Of a DNA stretch of 15,496 nucleotides, positions 1-6,891 are shown piece after piece. The stretch comes from RGIG5579 sp045590715 (GTDB taxonomy: Bacteria > Bacillota > Clostridia > Oscillospirales > SIG627): contig JAZNRO010000029.1 in the NCBI GenBank assembly GCA_045590715.1, positions 1-15,496 of the forward strand. The letters are read 5' to 3'. Position 1 is the first letter of the stretch. Each line of letters begins with the position of its first letter. A program made the position numbers and the translations under genes. The notes below the pieces were generated by a model. It saw only the letters and a list, made by a program, of their open reading frames with translations, made no database searches and had not been told where the DNA came from.

Positions 1-2
1 AG

Positions 3-545
3 CTTCAGTCTTCTGCGAAAATTGTAAAAGAAGCAACTTGTACTGAAACCGGTGTTGCTACCGGCAAGTGTGGTCTCTGTTATAAGAGCGTTTCTACCGT
101 TATTCCTGCTAAGGGACATCACCTTTCCAGCTATACCGTGAACCAGAAGCCTACATGTTCCGAAGAAGGCGTAAAAGAAGGCGCTTGTACCACCTGTGGT
201 GAAAAAGCACAGCTTCCCGTACCCGCGAACGGTCATTTCTATGACGATGGCGTAGTGGTTAAGGAGCCCACCTATACCGAAACCGGAACGCTCAGAAGAA
301 AATGTACTTTCTGTGATGCTACGAAAGATGAGCCTGTTCCTCAGCTGAAGCAAGAAGAAAAAGATGAAAATAAGACTGATGTGAGCGTACAGCCCGAAGA
401 AGAAAAGGGTATTGCTCCCTGGATCATTATTGTAGGTGCTGTTGTACTTGCCGTACTGATTGCAGGCGGTATCGTACTTTTCATCATTCTGAAAAAGAAG
501 AAGGCAAAAAAGACTCCTTCTGCCACTACCGGCGAAAATAAATAA
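3..545 (+). CDS. C-terminal part of a membrane-anchored surface protein with 39-residue Cys repeats (5' end outside window)
   Basis: The reading frame is open from the first bases of the window, so this is the C-terminal ~180 residues of a larger protein; the GTG near 138 is internal. Three repeats follow each other with an exact period of 39 codons. Each has the pattern C-x9-C-x2-C followed by an IPA/VPAxGH-like end: Cys codons at 39, 69 and 78, then 156, 186 and 195, then 303 and 312. In the third repeat the first Cys is a Tyr (TAT at 273). An acidic Glu/Lys linker comes next (about 340-410), then a hydrophobic segment starting IAPWIIIVGAVV (about 411-490) and a KKKKAKK tail, which fits a single C-terminal membrane anchor with the repeats outside. 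There is no LPxTG sortase motif. Similar Cys repeats are common in extracellular proteins of gut Clostridia. The function is unknown; a wall or adhesion role is inference. A terminator follows and separates it from pyrH. Confidence 0.8.
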   Translation, partial: LQSSAKIVKEATCTETGVATGKCGLCYKSVSTVIPAKGHHLSSYTVNQKPTCSEEGVKEGACTTCGEKAQLPVPANGHFYDDGVVVKEPTYTETGTLRRKCTFCDATKDEPVPQLKQEEKDENKTDVSVQPEEEKGIAPWIIIVGAVVLAVLIAGGIVLFIILKKKKAKKTPSATTGENK

Positions 546-560
546 TTCCTTTTAAACTTT

Positions 561-591
561 AAAAGAGCAGCGAATCAGCTGCTCTTTTTTT
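561..591 (+). terminator. Rho-independent terminator after the surface-protein gene
   Basis: The arm AAAAGAGCAGC (561-571) pairs with GCTGCTCTTTT (578-588) around a six-base loop, GAATCA (572-577), and the 3' arm runs into a T tract ending at 591. It lies 16 bases after the stop codon. It should end the upstream transcript and make pyrH depend on its own promoter. Confidence 0.92.
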
Positions 592-613
592 GTGAAAAAA
601 TTGAAGTTTTCTA

Positions 614-642
614 TTTACAAAATCCTCTTTTTTTTGTAAAAT
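614..642 (+). promoter_or_regulatory. Probable sigma-A promoter of the pyrH-polC operon
   Basis: TTTACA (614-619) and TAAAAT (637-642) are separated by 17 bases, each one or two mismatches from the housekeeping consensus. They sit in AT-rich DNA between the upstream terminator and the pyrH start. Predicted transcription begins near 649, giving a short leader of about 26 bases. No attenuator or riboswitch is visible in the leader. Confidence 0.7.
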
Positions 643-674
643 ATAGGATAGGAATAAAATAATTTGGAGGGCTT

Positions 675-1388
675 ATGAAACCAAAGTATAAAAGAGTTTT
701 ACTGAAACTTTCCGGAGAAGCGCTTGCACGTGATGCGGCACCCGGTGCCATCTATAATTTCGATCTCCTTGCTACCATCTGTTCCAAGGTAAAGGAATGT
801 GTGGATTTGGGTGTTGAAGTTGCCATTGTAGTAGGAGCCGGTAATATCTGGCGCGGCAAACAGGGAACTGATTTTCAGAGAGTTCGCGCCGACCATATGG
901 GTATGCTTGCTACCTGCATCAACTCTCTTGCCCTGCAGGATACCCTGGAGCATCAGGGAATCGACGCCAGAGTTTTAAGCGCAGTAGAAATGGAAACCTT
1001 TACCGAAACATATATTCGTGATAAGGCAGTAAACCATTTGAAAAACGGAAGAGTTGTCATCTTCGCTTGCGGAATCGGAAGCCCTTATTTCTCCACCGAT
1101 ACGGCAGCTGTTCTTCGTGCCAAGGAAATTGATGCGGAAATCGTACTGCTTGCCAAAAATATCGATGCCGTATATACCGCAGACCCCAAGAAAGATCCCG
1201 ACGCAAAACGTCTCGATCATATTCGCTATATTGACGTTTTGTCCCAGAATCTCCAGGTAATGGATACCACCGCTACCAGTTTTTCTATGGACAACCGTCT
1301 TCCCGTTTTGGTATTTGGCCTCAACGACCCTGATAATATTATTCGCGCGGTAATGGGTGAAAAACTCGGTACCGTAGTAGAAGCATAA
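675..1388 (+). CDS. pyrH: UMP kinase (uridylate kinase)
   Basis: PyrH phosphorylates UMP to UDP with ATP in pyrimidine nucleotide synthesis. It is a cytoplasmic hexamer of the amino-acid-kinase fold, not related to eukaryotic UMP/CMP kinases. The 237 residues are full length. Motifs in order: KLSGEAL (11-17, phosphate binding), GAGNIWRG (54-61), DHMGMLAT (73-80), CGIGSPYFSTDTAA (132-145, UMP/ATP contacts), AVYTADPKKDP (165-175) and MDTTATS (196-202). The usual GGGN is GAGN here and the usual FAGGTGNP is FACGIGSP; I take these as lineage variation. The ATG follows GGAGGG (666-671) closely, with a short spacer of 3-4 bases. In most bacteria pyrH follows rpsB-tsf; here it is the first gene of the operon, directly after its own promoter. 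frr follows after 25 bases, a common pairing. Confidence 0.97.
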   Translation: MKPKYKRVLLKLSGEALARDAAPGAIYNFDLLATICSKVKECVDLGVEVAIVVGAGNIWRGKQGTDFQRVRADHMGMLATCINSLALQDTLEHQGIDARVLSAVEMETFTETYIRDKAVNHLKNGRVVIFACGIGSPYFSTDTAAVLRAKEIDAEIVLLAKNIDAVYTADPKKDPDAKRLDHIRYIDVLSQNLQVMDTTATSFSMDNRLPVLVFGLNDPDNIIRAVMGEKLGTVVEA

Positions 1389-1397
1389 TTTGTTTAC

Positions 1398-1405
1398 AGA
1401 AAGGA
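1398..1405 (+). promoter_or_regulatory. Ribosome binding site that sets the frr start at 1414
   Basis: AGAAAGGA lies 8 bases before the ATG at 1414. The in-frame TTG at 1390 has no comparable site and would add eight residues (FTERNVV-type) not expected in this family, so 1414 is chosen. Confidence 0.85.
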
Positions 1406-1413
1406 ATGTTGTT

Positions 1414-1968
1414 ATGAAACTTGAAATTCGTGATTTTGAAGAAAAAATGAAAAAATGTCTGGCTGCTACCGAGAGAGAATTTTCCTCTGTTCGTGCCGGC
1501 CGTGCTAACGCTACTATTCTGGATCGCATCAGCGTTGACTACTACGGAACTCCTACCCCCATCAACCAGCTTGCTCAGATCTCTACCCCCGAAGCAAGAC
1601 TTCTTGTCATTACCCCTTGGGATGCAACTTGTACCAAAGATATTGAAAAAGCAATCCTTGCTTCCGATCTCGGTATCAATCCCCAGAACGATGGTAAGAC
1701 CATTCGTCTTTCCTTCCCTCAGCCTACCGAAGAGAGAAGAAAGGAACTGACCAAGCAGGTTTCCCGTCTGGCAGAAGAAGGAAAAGTTGCCGTTCGTAAC
1801 GTGAGAAGAGACGCTATGGATAAGATCAAAAATATGAAAAAGAACGGTGAAACGACCGAAGACGAGCAGAAGATCTCCGAAAAGGAAGTTCAGGATCTTG
1901 CTGATAAGTACGTAAAGAGCCTGGATGCTATGGCAAGCGAAAAATCCAAGGAGATTATGAGCGTTTAA
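1414..1968 (+). CDS. frr: Ribosome recycling factor (RRF)
   Basis: RRF works with EF-G after termination to split the 70S ribosome from mRNA so that ribosomes can be reused. From the ATG at 1414 the protein has 184 residues, the usual RRF length (about 185). It has the expected layout: the N-terminal helix with VRAGRANATILDRI (26-39), the small beta domain with YYGTPTPINQLAQISTPEARLL (residues 43-64), LGINPQNDGKTIRLSFP (86-102) and the long charged helices with RNVRRDA (128-134), which holds the functionally important Arg. The common GRAxPxLLD is GRANATILD here, so a Pro is replaced by Ala. It shares one base with uppS (TAATG at 1966-1970), so the two genes are probably translationally coupled. 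Confidence 0.97.
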   Translation: MKLEIRDFEEKMKKCLAATEREFSSVRAGRANATILDRISVDYYGTPTPINQLAQISTPEARLLVITPWDATCTKDIEKAILASDLGINPQNDGKTIRLSFPQPTEERRKELTKQVSRLAEEGKVAVRNVRRDAMDKIKNMKKNGETTEDEQKISEKEVQDLADKYVKSLDAMASEKSKEIMSV

Positions 1969-2702
1969 TGTCAAATTCGCAAGTAAAAACAATTTTTGAT
2001 ACTGCTGAACTGAAAAGACCCCAGCATATCGGTATCATTATGGACGGAAACGGCCGCTGGGCAAAGAAAAGAGGAATGCCTCGCCTTTCCGGTCATAAAG
2101 AGGGTGCTGAAAACTTCAAGAGAATTGCAGATTATCTCATTGATCTGGATATCCCCGTATCTACCTTCTACGCTTTTTCCACGGAAAACTGGAAAAGACC
2201 CGAAGAAGAAGTGCAGAATATTATGGGACTTCTTTTGGAGTACCTGAAAGAGTGGATGACCATGAGCAAGGAAAAAAATATGCGCCTTCGCTTCATCGGT
2301 GACCGTACCGCCTTTTCCCCAAAGATCCAGGAACTGATGGCCAAGGTGGAAGAGGAATCACAGCACTTTAAAAATCAGCTGAATCTTGCCTTAAATTATG
2401 GTTCAAGAGATGAACTTGCAAGAGCTTTTTCTCTCCTTGCACGGGAAGGAAAAACTGATATTACACCCGACGATATTGCCTCCCATTTGTACACTCACGA
2501 TCAGCCAGACGTGGACCTGATCATCCGTACCGGTGGGGAAGTACGTCTTTCCAATTTTCTTTTGTTCCAGTCTGCTTATGCGGAGTTTTATTTTACCGAT
2601 AAGCTCTGGCCGGATCTGGAAAAAGAAGATATTGACGATGCAATTTACTATTTCAATGGCCGCCAGCGCAGGTTCGGCGGTGTGAATGAAAGGAACTCGT
2701 AA
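1968..2702 (+). CDS. uppS: Isoprenyl transferase (undecaprenyl diphosphate synthase)
   Basis: UppS is a cis-prenyltransferase that adds eight isopentenyl units to farnesyl diphosphate, giving C55-PP, the lipid carrier for peptidoglycan and wall polymers. The 244 residues are a normal length. Seen: HIGIIMDGNGRWAKKRG (20-36) with the catalytic Asp26 in MDGNGRW, SGHKEG (41-46), FYAFSTENWKRP (67-78), LNLALNYGSRDE (138-149), and RTGGEVRLSNF (187-197) with Arg187, Arg193 and Ser195, followed by Glu206. The spacing of these residues matches E. coli UppS (R194, R200, S202, E213). TSGE of many homologues is TGGE. The ATG overlaps the frr stop by one base. A Shine-Dalgarno-like AAGGAG (1948-1953) is 14 bases upstream, rather far, so coupling to frr translation is likely. 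The precursor supply fits with dxr and ispG in the same operon. Confidence 0.97.
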   Translation: MSNSQVKTIFDTAELKRPQHIGIIMDGNGRWAKKRGMPRLSGHKEGAENFKRIADYLIDLDIPVSTFYAFSTENWKRPEEEVQNIMGLLLEYLKEWMTMSKEKNMRLRFIGDRTAFSPKIQELMAKVEEESQHFKNQLNLALNYGSRDELARAFSLLAREGKTDITPDDIASHLYTHDQPDVDLIIRTGGEVRLSNFLLFQSAYAEFYFTDKLWPDLEKEDIDDAIYYFNGRQRRFGGVNERNS

Positions 2703-2705
2703 GAA

Positions 2706-3554
2706 ATGACTCGTATCATTACCGGTGCAGTAGGCGTTTTGGTTTTGATTCCGGTGTGTATTTTCTCTCACACCTTTATCTGGCCTCTTGTGATCTCGCT
2801 TTTTTCCTTGATCGCAGTGGAGGAGATGCTTCGTTGCATCGGCTTAGGAAAACTTCTTCGGTTTGCTATTCCCGCCAGAATTTTCGCTCTGCTACCCCTT
2901 TGTACATATCTTTTATCTACCTGTTTTGCTGTAATGGATATGTTCCGCTGCATTTTCCTTTTCTCCGCTTTGTTCTTTTTTGCAGTGATGATTATCAACG
3001 TTCTTTACCGCAATGACACCAAAACCGAGAAACTATATAGTCTGATCGCCCTTGTTTTGTACGTGGTGGTCTGTCTTACCGCAATTTCCCAGATCCGTTA
3101 CATTGACAGCGGACACGAAGAGGGAAAATATATCTATCTTCTGGTATTTTTCGGTGCTTGGATCTCGGATACCTTTGCCTATTTTACCGGAAAGTATTTT
3201 GGTAAAACACCCCTGGCACCTGCTATTTCCCCCAAAAAGACCGTGGAAGGTTCTATTGGCGGTATCCTTGCGAATATGATAGTTTTTGCAGGATATGCTC
3301 TGGTACTCCGCTTTGCATTTGATATTCAGGCAAACGTGTTCTTCTTTGCCATTCTGGGCGCTCTCTTTTCCGGCGTTGGACAGTTCGGTGATCTTTTTGC
3401 CTCCGGTATCAAGCGTCATTACGGAATAAAAGATTACGGCAATTTGTTTCCCGGTCACGGAGGCGTCTTGGATCGTTTTGATTCCACCCTTGCCATTGCC
3501 GGTGTGATGCTACTGGTTTATGCCGCATTCGGCATTGCTTTTTTGATTCGATAA
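2706..3554 (+). CDS. cdsA: Phosphatidate cytidylyltransferase (CDP-diacylglycerol synthase)
   Basis: CdsA is an integral membrane enzyme that makes CDP-diacylglycerol from phosphatidic acid and CTP, the branch point to phosphatidylglycerol, cardiolipin and other phospholipids. The 282 residues carry many hydrophobic segments. The family signature is complete at residues 233-259, S-x2-KR-x4-KD-x-G-x2-FPGHGG-x2-DR-x-D, and is preceded by LAPAISPKKTVEGSIGG (about 175-191), also typical. The more usual SxxGDLxxS is seen as GVGQFGDLFAS. The start follows GAAAGGA (2688-2694), which sits inside the end of uppS, with three bases between the two genes. It ends four bases before dxr. Everything fits the standard frr-uppS-cdsA-dxr cluster. 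Confidence 0.96.
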   Translation: MTRIITGAVGVLVLIPVCIFSHTFIWPLVISLFSLIAVEEMLRCIGLGKLLRFAIPARIFALLPLCTYLLSTCFAVMDMFRCIFLFSALFFFAVMIINVLYRNDTKTEKLYSLIALVLYVVVCLTAISQIRYIDSGHEEGKYIYLLVFFGAWISDTFAYFTGKYFGKTPLAPAISPKKTVEGSIGGILANMIVFAGYALVLRFAFDIQANVFFFAILGALFSGVGQFGDLFASGIKRHYGIKDYGNLFPGHGGVLDRFDSTLAIAGVMLLVYAAFGIAFLIR

Positions 3555-3558
3555 AAAT

Positions 3559-4713
3559 ATGAGTAAAAACGTTTGTATTTTAGGCTCTACCGGTTCCGTT
3601 GGTACCCAAGGGATCCAGGTAGTCCGAGAAAGAGGTTTTCGCCTCACCGGCATTTGTGCCGATTCTAATATCTCTCTTTTAGAAGAGCAGATCCGCGAAT
3701 TTCATCCTTTGTATTGCGCCGTGCGCAACGAAGAAAAGGCAAAGGAATTGAAGATCGCGGTTTCCGATACCGATACCAAGATCCTTTCCGGTGAGGAGGG
3801 GATCTTATCTCTATGTAGCCAGTGCCCTGCGGATATTACGTTAAATTCACTTCTTGGTTCAAACGGTGTTCGCCCTACCATGGAGCTTTTAAAAGAAGGC
3901 AAAGATATTGCCATGGCCAATAAAGAGCCCATCGTTGCGGCGGGCGAGATCATTTTGAAAACCGCCAGGGAAAAGGGCGTTCGTCTTCTTCCCGTTGACA
4001 GTGAACATTCTGCCATTTTCCAGTGTATGTCCGGATTTTTCAATGACCGGAAATACTTATCTCACCTGGTGCTAACCGCTTCCGGCGGCCCCTTTTTCGG
4101 TAAGAAAAGGGAAGAACTGGAAAAGGTTACACCTGCCCAGGCTTTGGCCCACCCGGTATGGAATATGGGTAAAAAAATATCCATCGATTCTGCTACACTG
4201 TTAAATAAGGGACTGGAGCTCATTGAAGCAGTGCGCCTTTTTGACGTTCCCGCAGACCAGGTGGAGATCACCGTTCACCGTCAGTCTATCGTCCATTCTA
4301 TGGCCACCTTTGTAGACGGCTCTACCATTGCGCAAATGGGTCACCCGGATATGCGTCACTGCATTCAGTTCGCCCTGACCTATCCTGACCGCACCCCCGG
4401 TCTCTGCAAGCCTCTTGATTTTACCAAGGCTATGACTCTGACCTTTGAAGGAGCAGATGAAGAGGTCTTCACCCTTCTGAAAACTGCCCGGAAAGCGGCA
4501 AGCCGCGGCGGTACTTATACCACTGTATTAAACGCAGCAAACGAATCGGCAGTAGCCTTGTTTTTAGAAGAAAAAATATCGTTTCTTGATATTTTCCGCA
4601 TTGTGGAAGAGGAAGTGGAACTTCACACCTCTCTGATCTCTCCCGATATTGACGATATTTTGCGTCTTGACGAGGAGATCAAAGCCAAAGTTTTGGAGAA
4701 AAACGCGAATTGA
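3559..4713 (+). CDS. dxr: 1-deoxy-D-xylulose 5-phosphate reductoisomerase (MEP pathway)
   Basis: Dxr (IspC) rearranges and reduces 1-deoxyxylulose 5-phosphate to 2-C-methylerythritol 4-phosphate with NADPH and a divalent metal. It is the first committed MEP step and the target of fosmidomycin. The 384 residues are full length. Seen: NADPH-binding GSTGSVG (9-15), MANKE (119-123), metal ligands Asp147 and Glu149 in PVDSEH, the substrate loop LTASGGPF (172-179), HPVW (198-201), and SATLLNKGLE (211-220) with Glu220 as the third metal ligand, then VDGSTIAQMGHPDMR (residues 242-256). The start is unusual: the 20 bases before the ATG are T-rich and hold no Shine-Dalgarno sequence, while the cdsA stop lies only four bases upstream, so initiation probably depends on coupling to cdsA translation. 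No better in-frame start is visible, because the nucleotide-binding strand begins at residue 4. Confidence 0.97.
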   Translation: MSKNVCILGSTGSVGTQGIQVVRERGFRLTGICADSNISLLEEQIREFHPLYCAVRNEEKAKELKIAVSDTDTKILSGEEGILSLCSQCPADITLNSLLGSNGVRPTMELLKEGKDIAMANKEPIVAAGEIILKTAREKGVRLLPVDSEHSAIFQCMSGFFNDRKYLSHLVLTASGGPFFGKKREELEKVTPAQALAHPVWNMGKKISIDSATLLNKGLELIEAVRLFDVPADQVEITVHRQSIVHSMATFVDGSTIAQMGHPDMRHCIQFALTYPDRTPGLCKPLDFTKAMTLTFEGADEEVFTLLKTARKAASRGGTYTTVLNAANESAVALFLEEKISFLDIFRIVEEEVELHTSLISPDIDDILRLDEEIKAKVLEKNAN

Positions 4714-4769
4714 TTTTGCTTTTCAAAACAACAATATAGAAAAACGTGTTATTTTTGAAAGGATTTTAG

Positions 4770-5798
4770 ATGCAAACAGTTTTGGGAATTATTTCCGCCA
4801 TTCTGGTTTTTGGCGTTATGATCTTTCTTCATGAATTGGGCCATTATTTGGCGGCCCGTTTGTGTAAGGTAAAGGTTTTGGAATTTGCTGTGGGAATGGG
4901 TCCCAAGCTTTTGTCCCATACCTCTAAAAAGACCGGCATCATTTACTCTCTCAGAGCCCTTCCCATTGGCGGATTTACTGCCATGCAAGGGGAAGATGGG
5001 GAAGACCCCGATCCTGACGCTCTGGTGAATAAACCCCGTTTTATGAAGCTTCTGGTGCTCTTTGCCGGTTCTCTTTTTAACCTGATCTCCGGTGTGATCG
5101 CAATGTTTGTTTTTCTTGCCATTACCGGCCAGGTCGGTTCCAGCGAGATCTATGATTTCCACGAAAACTGTTCTTCCGATAAGTGGCTCCAGCCCGGGGA
5201 TGTGATCTTGAAGATCGACGATAGAACCATGCTGGATTATACCGATATCGCCAATACCATTACCCTTGACGGAACCGAGCCTCTTGACATTACCGTTCGC
5301 CGGGATGAAGAAGAAATCCTTTTAGAGGACGTAACGTTTCCCGTAGAGGAAAGAGAAGGGGTCCTTGTGGGCGTTGTGGATTTCCGTTTTCTGGGCGTCA
5401 GACCTTCCCTTGGCGTTCTCCTTTCCCAGACCGGTACCCAGTCGGTTGCCACGGTGAAAATGATCTATAAGACGCTTCTTCAGCTTATCACCGGAAAACT
5501 TGGCGTAGAAGGGGTATCGGGCCCGGTAGGCACCGTATCGGTGATCTCCCAGGTAGCTACCTCAAGCTTTGTCAATCTAATTTACCTCTTTTCTTTTATC
5601 AGTTTAAACCTTGGCGTAATGAATCTGCTTCCCATTCCGGCGCTGGATGGCGGACGCATTTTGTTCACGCTGGTAGAGTGTGTTACCCGTAAGAAATTAA
5701 ACCCCAACGTAGAAGGCTTCGTTCACCTTGCAGGTATGGTGCTTTTGCTTCTTCTTATGGCTGTAATTACGGTACTGGACGTATTAAAATTCTTCTAA
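4770..5798 (+). CDS. rseP: Site-2 intramembrane zinc metalloprotease, RseP/RasP family
   Basis: Members of this family cut membrane-bound substrates inside the bilayer, such as anti-sigma factors after site-1 cleavage and remnant signal peptides. The 342 residues hold the zinc motif HELGH (21-25) in the first membrane segment with catalytic Glu22, a GIIYSLRALPIGGFTAMQGE stretch (about 56-75), one PDZ domain (about 120-175, with WLQPGDVILKIDDR) and the second zinc site NLLPIPALDGGR (285-296) with Asp293, followed by a C-terminal hydrophobic segment. A single PDZ domain is the usual Gram-positive RasP form; E. coli RseP has two. The start is supported by GAAAGGA (4757-4763), six bases from the ATG. 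The 56-base gap after dxr is the widest in the operon. The substrate cannot be inferred; no anti-sigma gene is nearby. Confidence 0.95.
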   Translation: MQTVLGIISAILVFGVMIFLHELGHYLAARLCKVKVLEFAVGMGPKLLSHTSKKTGIIYSLRALPIGGFTAMQGEDGEDPDPDALVNKPRFMKLLVLFAGSLFNLISGVIAMFVFLAITGQVGSSEIYDFHENCSSDKWLQPGDVILKIDDRTMLDYTDIANTITLDGTEPLDITVRRDEEEILLEDVTFPVEEREGVLVGVVDFRFLGVRPSLGVLLSQTGTQSVATVKMIYKTLLQLITGKLGVEGVSGPVGTVSVISQVATSSFVNLIYLFSFISLNLGVMNLLPIPALDGGRILFTLVECVTRKKLNPNVEGFVHLAGMVLLLLLMAVITVLDVLKFF

Positions 5799-5811
5799 TG
5801 AAGGGATATTT

Positions 5812-6891
5812 ATGGCACGGAAAATTACCAAAAAAATTTCCATCGGCTCTCGGGTGATCGGCGGTGGCGAGCCTATTTTGGTTCAGTCTATGACCTGCAC
5901 CCCCACCACGGATTTTGAAGCTACTTTAAATCAGATCCGTGACCTTGAAAAGGCAGGTTGCGATATTGTTCGTTTTACCGTACCGGATCACGATGCCGTA
6001 AGAAATATTGCAAGATTTAAGGAAAATACCGGTATTCCTTTGGTGGCAGATATCCATTTTGATCATCGCCTGGCTATCGAAGCAGCTCGTGCCGGTGTGG
6101 ATAAGATCCGTATCAATCCCGGTAATATCGGAGATAAGGCAAATGTGATGGCCGTAGCCAAAACCTGCCGTGAAATGGGCATACCCATTCGCGTGGGCGT
6201 AAATTCCGGCTCGCTGGAACGGGAATTACTTGCCAAATACGGCGGCCCCACGCCCCAGGCTCTTTGTGAAAGCGCCCTGAATAAGGTTCGCCTTTTGGAA
6301 GAATGTGATTTTGACCAGATCGTGGTATCCGTCAAATCCAGCAGTGTTCCCACTATGATCGAAACCAACCGTCTTTTGTCCGAAAGGTGCGATTATCCCT
6401 TGCACCTTGGCGTAACGGAAGCCGGCAGCGTCATGTCGGGAATTGTCAAATCTTCCGTCGGTATCGGATCTCTTTTGGCAGACGGAATCGGTGATACCAT
6501 CCGCGTTTCCTTAACCACTTCCGATCTGAAGGAAGAGGTAATAGCCGCCCGTCGTATCCTTGGTTCCTTGGGTCTTTGTGACCACCAGATCGACGTGGTA
6601 TCCTGCCCCACCTGCGGCAGAACCAAAATTGATCTTGTTGGTCTTGTAGAAAAGCTGGAAAATAGGCTTGCCGACCTTCAGCTGAAACCCAAGCGCAATT
6701 TAAAGGTTGCGGTAATGGGATGCATCGTCAACGGCCCCGGAGAAGCCAGAGAAGCTGACGTGGGAATTGCCGGAGGACGAAGCGAAGCCATCCTTTTCCA
6801 AAAGGGCGAGATCGTGAAAAAGATTCCGGAAGACCGGGTCATTGATGAGCTTTTACATAAAATCGTTGAATTATCAGAGGTATCAGAATGA
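5812..6891 (+). CDS. ispG: 4-hydroxy-3-methylbut-2-enyl diphosphate synthase (MEP pathway)
   Basis: IspG (GcpE) converts methylerythritol cyclodiphosphate to HMBPP with a [4Fe-4S] cluster, the second-to-last MEP step; the electron donor is usually flavodoxin or ferredoxin. The 359 residues match the short bacterial form without the insert seen in plants. Seen: PILVQSMTCTPTTDFEAT (21-38), AGCDIVRF (48-55), VADIHFDH (78-85), KIRINPGNIG (98-107), and the cluster ligands Cys265 and Cys268 in CPTCGR, Cys304 in MGCIVNGPGEA and Glu311, at the spacing known from E. coli (270, 273, 305, Glu312). AAGGGA (5801-5806) lies five bases before the ATG. The last four bases overlap polC (ATGA at 6888-6891). 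In Bacillus the place between rasP and polC is taken by proS; here it is ispG. Confidence 0.97.
   Translation: MARKITKKISIGSRVIGGGEPILVQSMTCTPTTDFEATLNQIRDLEKAGCDIVRFTVPDHDAVRNIARFKENTGIPLVADIHFDHRLAIEAARAGVDKIRINPGNIGDKANVMAVAKTCREMGIPIRVGVNSGSLERELLAKYGGPTPQALCESALNKVRLLEECDFDQIVVSVKSSSVPTMIETNRLLSERCDYPLHLGVTEAGSVMSGIVKSSVGIGSLLADGIGDTIRVSLTTSDLKEEVIAARRILGSLGLCDHQIDVVSCPTCGRTKIDLVGLVEKLENRLADLQLKPKRNLKVAVMGCIVNGPGEAREADVGIAGGRSEAILFQKGEIVKKIPEDRVIDELLHKIVELSEVSE

Noticed and set aside
138..545. A separate 135-residue protein starting at the GTG at 138
   Set aside because: The frame is open to the left edge, and the same 39-residue repeat continues upstream of 138, so this codon is internal.
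975..1529. Open frame of 184 codons on the minus strand, opposite pyrH and frr
   Set aside because: It lies entirely opposite two well-conserved genes, has no recognisable domain, and its composition is what the reverse complement of those genes would give.
1339..1992. Open frame of 217 codons on the minus strand, opposite frr
   Set aside because: It is the antisense shadow of frr and the gene ends around it, with no ribosome binding site or family motif.
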